Below, piece by piece: positions 60,269 to 64,000 of a stretch of 64,000 nucleotides of DNA (positions are counted from its first letter, which is position 1; every line of letters starts with the position of its first letter). The stretch is from Eucalyptus grandis (taxonomy: Eukaryota; Streptophyta; Magnoliopsida; Myrtales; Myrtaceae). The stretch is from contig NC_052622.1 of NCBI RefSeq assembly GCF_016545825.1, forward strand, positions 8,685,001 to 8,749,000, written 5' to 3'. A program made the position numbers and the translations under genes. The notes under the pieces were generated by a model, which was given only the letters and a program-made list of their open reading frames with translations, ran no database searches and was not told the DNA's origin.

Positions 60269-63200
60269 AAATATAATTTCTAATTTTGTGGGTATTTTAT
60301 ACATTCGTGATGCTCAATCTTCAAATTGTGTCGGAATCGATTCTTTTACATGGGAAGAAGAGATAGGTTTTCATGACAACAAAACTACAAAGAGCAATTC
60401 ATAAGTTTTGTGAATTAGTAGCTAGGATGAAAGCAATTCATGTGGAGCAGGATACTAAAGTGTAATAACTTTGATATAATAATCTCTTAAGTGCCAAAAT
60501 TTTTCAAGCAATCACTTAAATGTCACTTAAAAAAAAAATTACTTCAATGCCATTGCCGATTTGAATAGTCGAAAATTTAGACGGGGTAATTTTGTTAATA
60601 TAAATAGTCTAACATGAGTCACTAGCTAAGTGAACTCAACATTATTTGACCTAGATGATGTTGTCTAAATCATGTTTGTCCCAAATTAACAAATTGGGAA
60701 TAAAATAAGTCTCTTCTTCTAAACCTAAACTAAAGAATTTGGAGCAAAATTGCCATATGAAACTTGAAATGGAAAGCAAGAACAGGAAAAGCAACTCAAG
60801 ACTGCATCAACCAACCGAAGATGAAGGTGAATATTATTGCAACTGTGGGCTTAAAAGTCAAAGTATAGACAACACTTTAACTATGGATACCCACTTTCAT
60901 GGGCGTAGGTACAACCCAAGTGCCAAAACTTAGACAGAGGGACACCTAAGTGCCAAAACTTTGAAAAGGTACACTAAAATGCCAAAATCGGAGTAAAATT
61001 GATCACTTAAATGCCATTTCAGTCAAAATCCGACCAAATTGTTGACGTGGAAATTTTTTCGGCGAGGTGAGTACAAACAGCGTCGTTTTGCATGCCGACG
61101 TGGCGAGAAAATGCAAAACAACGTCGTTTTGTCTTTGATGTAAATGATTAATATAAAAAGTAATTAAATTAAATTAAACTTAAATTTCTTTAAAATATTC
61201 TAAAAAATTTTAAAAAAAAGAGTGCGGGTGGTGCCGAAGGGAGGCAGCCTGAGGGTTGAGCCCTACCGCCGCCACCAAGAAAGGTTGGCGACGAGGGGGG
61301 GTCGGCCGCGGTGGCCAACCCTTGGCCAACCGGCGACTAGGAACGCAGCCCTCACCAAATGGGCGAGGGCTTGCGGGCCCTCGCCGCCTCCCCACCGTCA
61401 CCGAGAAGGGCCGACAACGGTGGGGGGAGCATCAGCCGACGATGCCATCTGACCTTTGGCAAGGTCCCACGAGCCTCGCCGCATCCGGCAAGAGCTCGTG
61501 AGCCCTCGTGGCCGGTCCCGCCAGGGCCGTGAGGGCTCATAGGCCCTTTCCGCATTGACCGGCATTGCCGACCCGGCTAGGGCCGGCGATCCCGGCCGAT
61601 GCTCCCCACCATCATTCGGCCCTTCCCGGCAACGACGAGGAGGTGGCGAGGGCCCGCAAGCCCTCGCCCAAACCGGCAAGGGTCGCAGCCCTTGCCTAGA
61701 TCCGGTGAGGGCCGTGAACCTCGCCGCCCCGCCCAAGGGTCAGCCACTTTGGCCAACCCCCCTCCATCACGAGGCCTTCCCGGGGGGCGGGGAGGCGGCG
61801 GCGACAACGAGGTCTCGCCTCTCAACCGCCTCCCTTCGAATGCCGCCCCGCACCCCCTTTATAAATTTTAAGTTTTTTTTTTGTTTTTTAGAATATTTTA
61901 AATAAATTTAGTTTTAAATTTAATTTAATTTATTTTTATATTAATTATTTACACATCAAAGACAAAAAGACGCTGTTTTTGCATTCTCTCGCCACGTCAA
62001 CGTGCAAACGACACCAATTTGCATTCACCTCGCTGGAAAATTACCACGTCAGCAATTTGGCTAGATTTTGGCTGGAGTGGCATTTAAGTGATCAATTTTA
62101 CTCTGATTTTGGCACTTAAGTATACATTTTCAAAGTTTTGGCACTTAAGTGTCCTTTCGTGCTAAGTTTTGGCACTTAATTGTCCTTTCGTGCTAAGTTT
62201 TGGCACTCCAGGTGTCCGTACCTCCACTTTTATGCTTCAACCTTTCATACTCACTTTTAAATTTTTCCGCTTTTTCCTCACGTCATTTAATTTTCTCATT
62301 GCTATTTGATGATTTCTTTTAAAAAGTTATATTCTGCTTTCTAATTTTGTGGGTATCTTATAAATTTGTGATGCTCAATCTTCAGATTGTGTCGGAATCG
62401 ATTCTTTCACGTGGGAAGAAGAGATAGGTTTTCATGACAACAAAACTACAAAAAGCAATTCATAAGTTTTGCGAATTAGTAGCCAGGATGAAAGCAGTTC
62501 GTGTGGAGCAGGATACTAAAGTGTCATAACTTTGATATAATAATCTCTTGAGTGCCAAAATTTTTCGAGCAATCACTTAAATGTCACTTCAAAAAAAAAT
62601 TACTTCAATGCCATTGCCGATTTGAATAGCCGAAAATTTAGACAAGGTAATTTTGTTAATATAAATAGTCTAACATGACTCACTAGCTAAGTGAACTCAA
62701 CATTATTTGACCTAGATGATGTTGTCCAAATCATGTTTGTCCCAAATTAACAAATTGGGAATACAATAAGTCTCTTCTTCTAAACCTTAACTCATATCCA
62801 AGAATTTGGAGCAAAATTGCCATATGAAACTTGCAATGGAAAGCAAGAACAGGAAAAACAACTCAAGATAGTGTCAACCAACTGAAGATGAAGGTGAATA
62901 TTATTGCAATTGTGGGCTTAAAAGTCAAAGTATAGACAACAGTTCAACTGTGGATACCCACTTTTATGCTTCAACCTTCCGTACTCACTTTTAGATTTTT
63001 CCGTTTTTTCCTCACGCCATTCGATTTTCTCATTGCTATTTGATGATTTCTTTTGAAAAGTTATATTCTGCTTTCTAATTTTGTGGGTATCTTATAAATT
63101 TGTGATGCTTAATCTTCAGATTGTGTCAGGATCGATTCTTTCATGTGGGAAGAAGAGATAGGTTTTCATGACAACAAAACTACAAAAAGCAATTCATAAG

Positions 63201-64000
63201 TTTTGCGAATTAGTAGCTAGGATGAAAGCAGTTCGTGTGGAGCAGGATACTAAAGTGTCATAACTTTGTTATAATGATCTCTTGAGTGCCAAACTTTTTC
63301 GAGCAATCGCTTAAATGTCATTTAAAAAAAAAATTACTTCAATGCCATTGCTGATTTGAATAGCCGAAAATTTAGACAAGGTAATTTTGTTAATATAAAT
63401 AGTCTAACATGACTCACTAGCTAAGTGAACTCAACATTATTTGACCTAGATGATGTTGTCCAAATCATGTTTGTCCCAAATTAACAAATTGGGAATACAA
63501 TAAGTCTCTTCTTCTAAACCTTAACTCATATCCAAGAATTTGGAGCAAAATTGCCATATGAAACTTGCAATGGAAAGCAAGAACAGGAAAAGCAACTCAA
63601 GACAGTGTCAACCAACTAAAGATGAAGGTGAATATTATTGCAATTGTGGGCTTAAAAGTCAAAGTATAGACAACAGTTCAACTGTGGATACCCACTTTTA
63701 TGCTTCAACCTTTCGTACTCACTTTTAGATTTTTCCGCTTTTTCCTCACGTCATTCGATTTTCTCATTGCTATTTGATGATTTCTTTTGAAAAGTTATAT
63801 TCTGCTTTCTATTTTTGTGGGTATCTTATAAATTTGTGATGCTCAATCTTCATATCGTGTCGGAATCTATTCTTTTACGTGGGAAGAAGAGATAGGTTTT
63901 CATGACAACAACGCTACAAAGAGCAATTCATAATTTTTGCGAATTAGTAGCCAGGATGAAAGCAGTTCGTGTGGAGCTAATGTTATTCATTTTGTGCTTT
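60269..64000 (+). repeat. Tandem array of a 734 bp unit with a truncated zinc-finger-like ORF
   Basis: Units start near 62231, 62965 and 63699 (exact 734 bp spacing); the last runs off the window. An earlier unit (from 60269) is split by the MULE-like insertion at 60902-62223. Each unit has a short frame with MEQNCHMKL, KNRKSNSR and EYYCNCGLKSQSIDN. The YCNCGLKS part resembles the first half of the GRF finger at 45.0 kb, but the NPGRRF half is absent. The adjacent units are much closer to each other than to the 23.8 and 59.4 kb copies, so the array is recent. Confidence 0.88.
60902..62223. mobile_element. MULE-like element with about 300 bp inverted ends and GC-rich core
   Basis: The duplicated target is CCACTTTCATG (60891-60901) and CCACTTTTATG (62224-62234). 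The uninterrupted site occurs in the neighbouring tandem units near 62959 and 63692. The arms are inverse copies with AGTGCCAAAACTTAG, GCCGACGTGGCGAGAAAATG and CAAAGACAAAA motifs. The right arm carries a 31 bp tandem repeat (about 62133-62205). The core (about 61221-61860) is GC-rich; its open frames are probably compositional. A 9-11 bp duplication and long inverted ends fit Mutator-like elements. No transposase is present. Confidence 0.83.

Noticed and set aside
61222..61905. Several overlapping open frames on both strands
   Set aside because: They lie in the GC-rich core of a MULE-like element and are open in many frames at once, as expected from composition.
1..64000. CRISPR array, rRNA, or intact tRNA genes
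   Set aside because: No spaced identical repeats of that type and no cloverleaf-like sequence apart from the tRNA-derived SINE.

Overview
The window looks like nuclear DNA from a dicot plant: AT-rich, long introns with GT..AG borders, and nested LTR retrotransposons, MITE-like elements and a SINE. The repeat style (GC-rich islands inside AT-rich terminal-inverted-repeat elements) suggests a woody eudicot, perhaps Myrtaceae; that guess is weak. No CRISPR array, operon or bacterial gene was seen. The only gene that looks intact is an ankyrin-repeat/PGG-domain membrane protein on the plus strand (three exons, 26660-39548, about 653 codons).

Layout. 1-8420: a Ty3/gypsy element of the Athila type (plus strand), decayed, with a tRNA-Asp-type primer site and a 3' LTR that contains an inverted copy of its own end. 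8878-11470: an intron-retaining, broken copy of ARPC1 (Arp2/3 complex subunit 1). 12050-20640: an old Ty1/copia fragment (minus strand) split by a younger complete-length copia element (12708-20316; TSD CTACC; near-identical LTRs; broken ORFs). 21169-21972: a PIF/Harbinger-like element with a GC-rich core. 22960-24790: a 5'-UTR-like segment, another copia fragment and dispersed repeats. 26660-39548: the ankyrin/PGG gene. Its first intron holds two fold-back elements; its second holds a 4.7 kb RT-less copia element with a solo-LTR-like insertion in one LTR. 41552-42437: a second Harbinger-like element.

43000-57560 looks like a diverged tandem copy of the ankyrin locus: the 5'-UTR-like segment, sequence upstream of exon 1, a PGG-exon pseudogene and the 3' flank recur in the same order. 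The ankyrin exons are absent, and the interval is filled with a GRF-zinc-finger pseudogene, about 8 kb of long-LTR-like repeat and a SINE. 56340-59000 contains a local duplication. 60269-64000 is a tandem array of a 734 bp unit, interrupted by a MULE-like element whose empty site can be read from the neighbouring units.

Functionally, only the ankyrin/PGG protein seems able to act. Family knowledge places such proteins (ACD6/ITN1-like) at membranes in defence, cell-death or salt-stress signalling. The rest is a record of repeated insertion and duplication around it.
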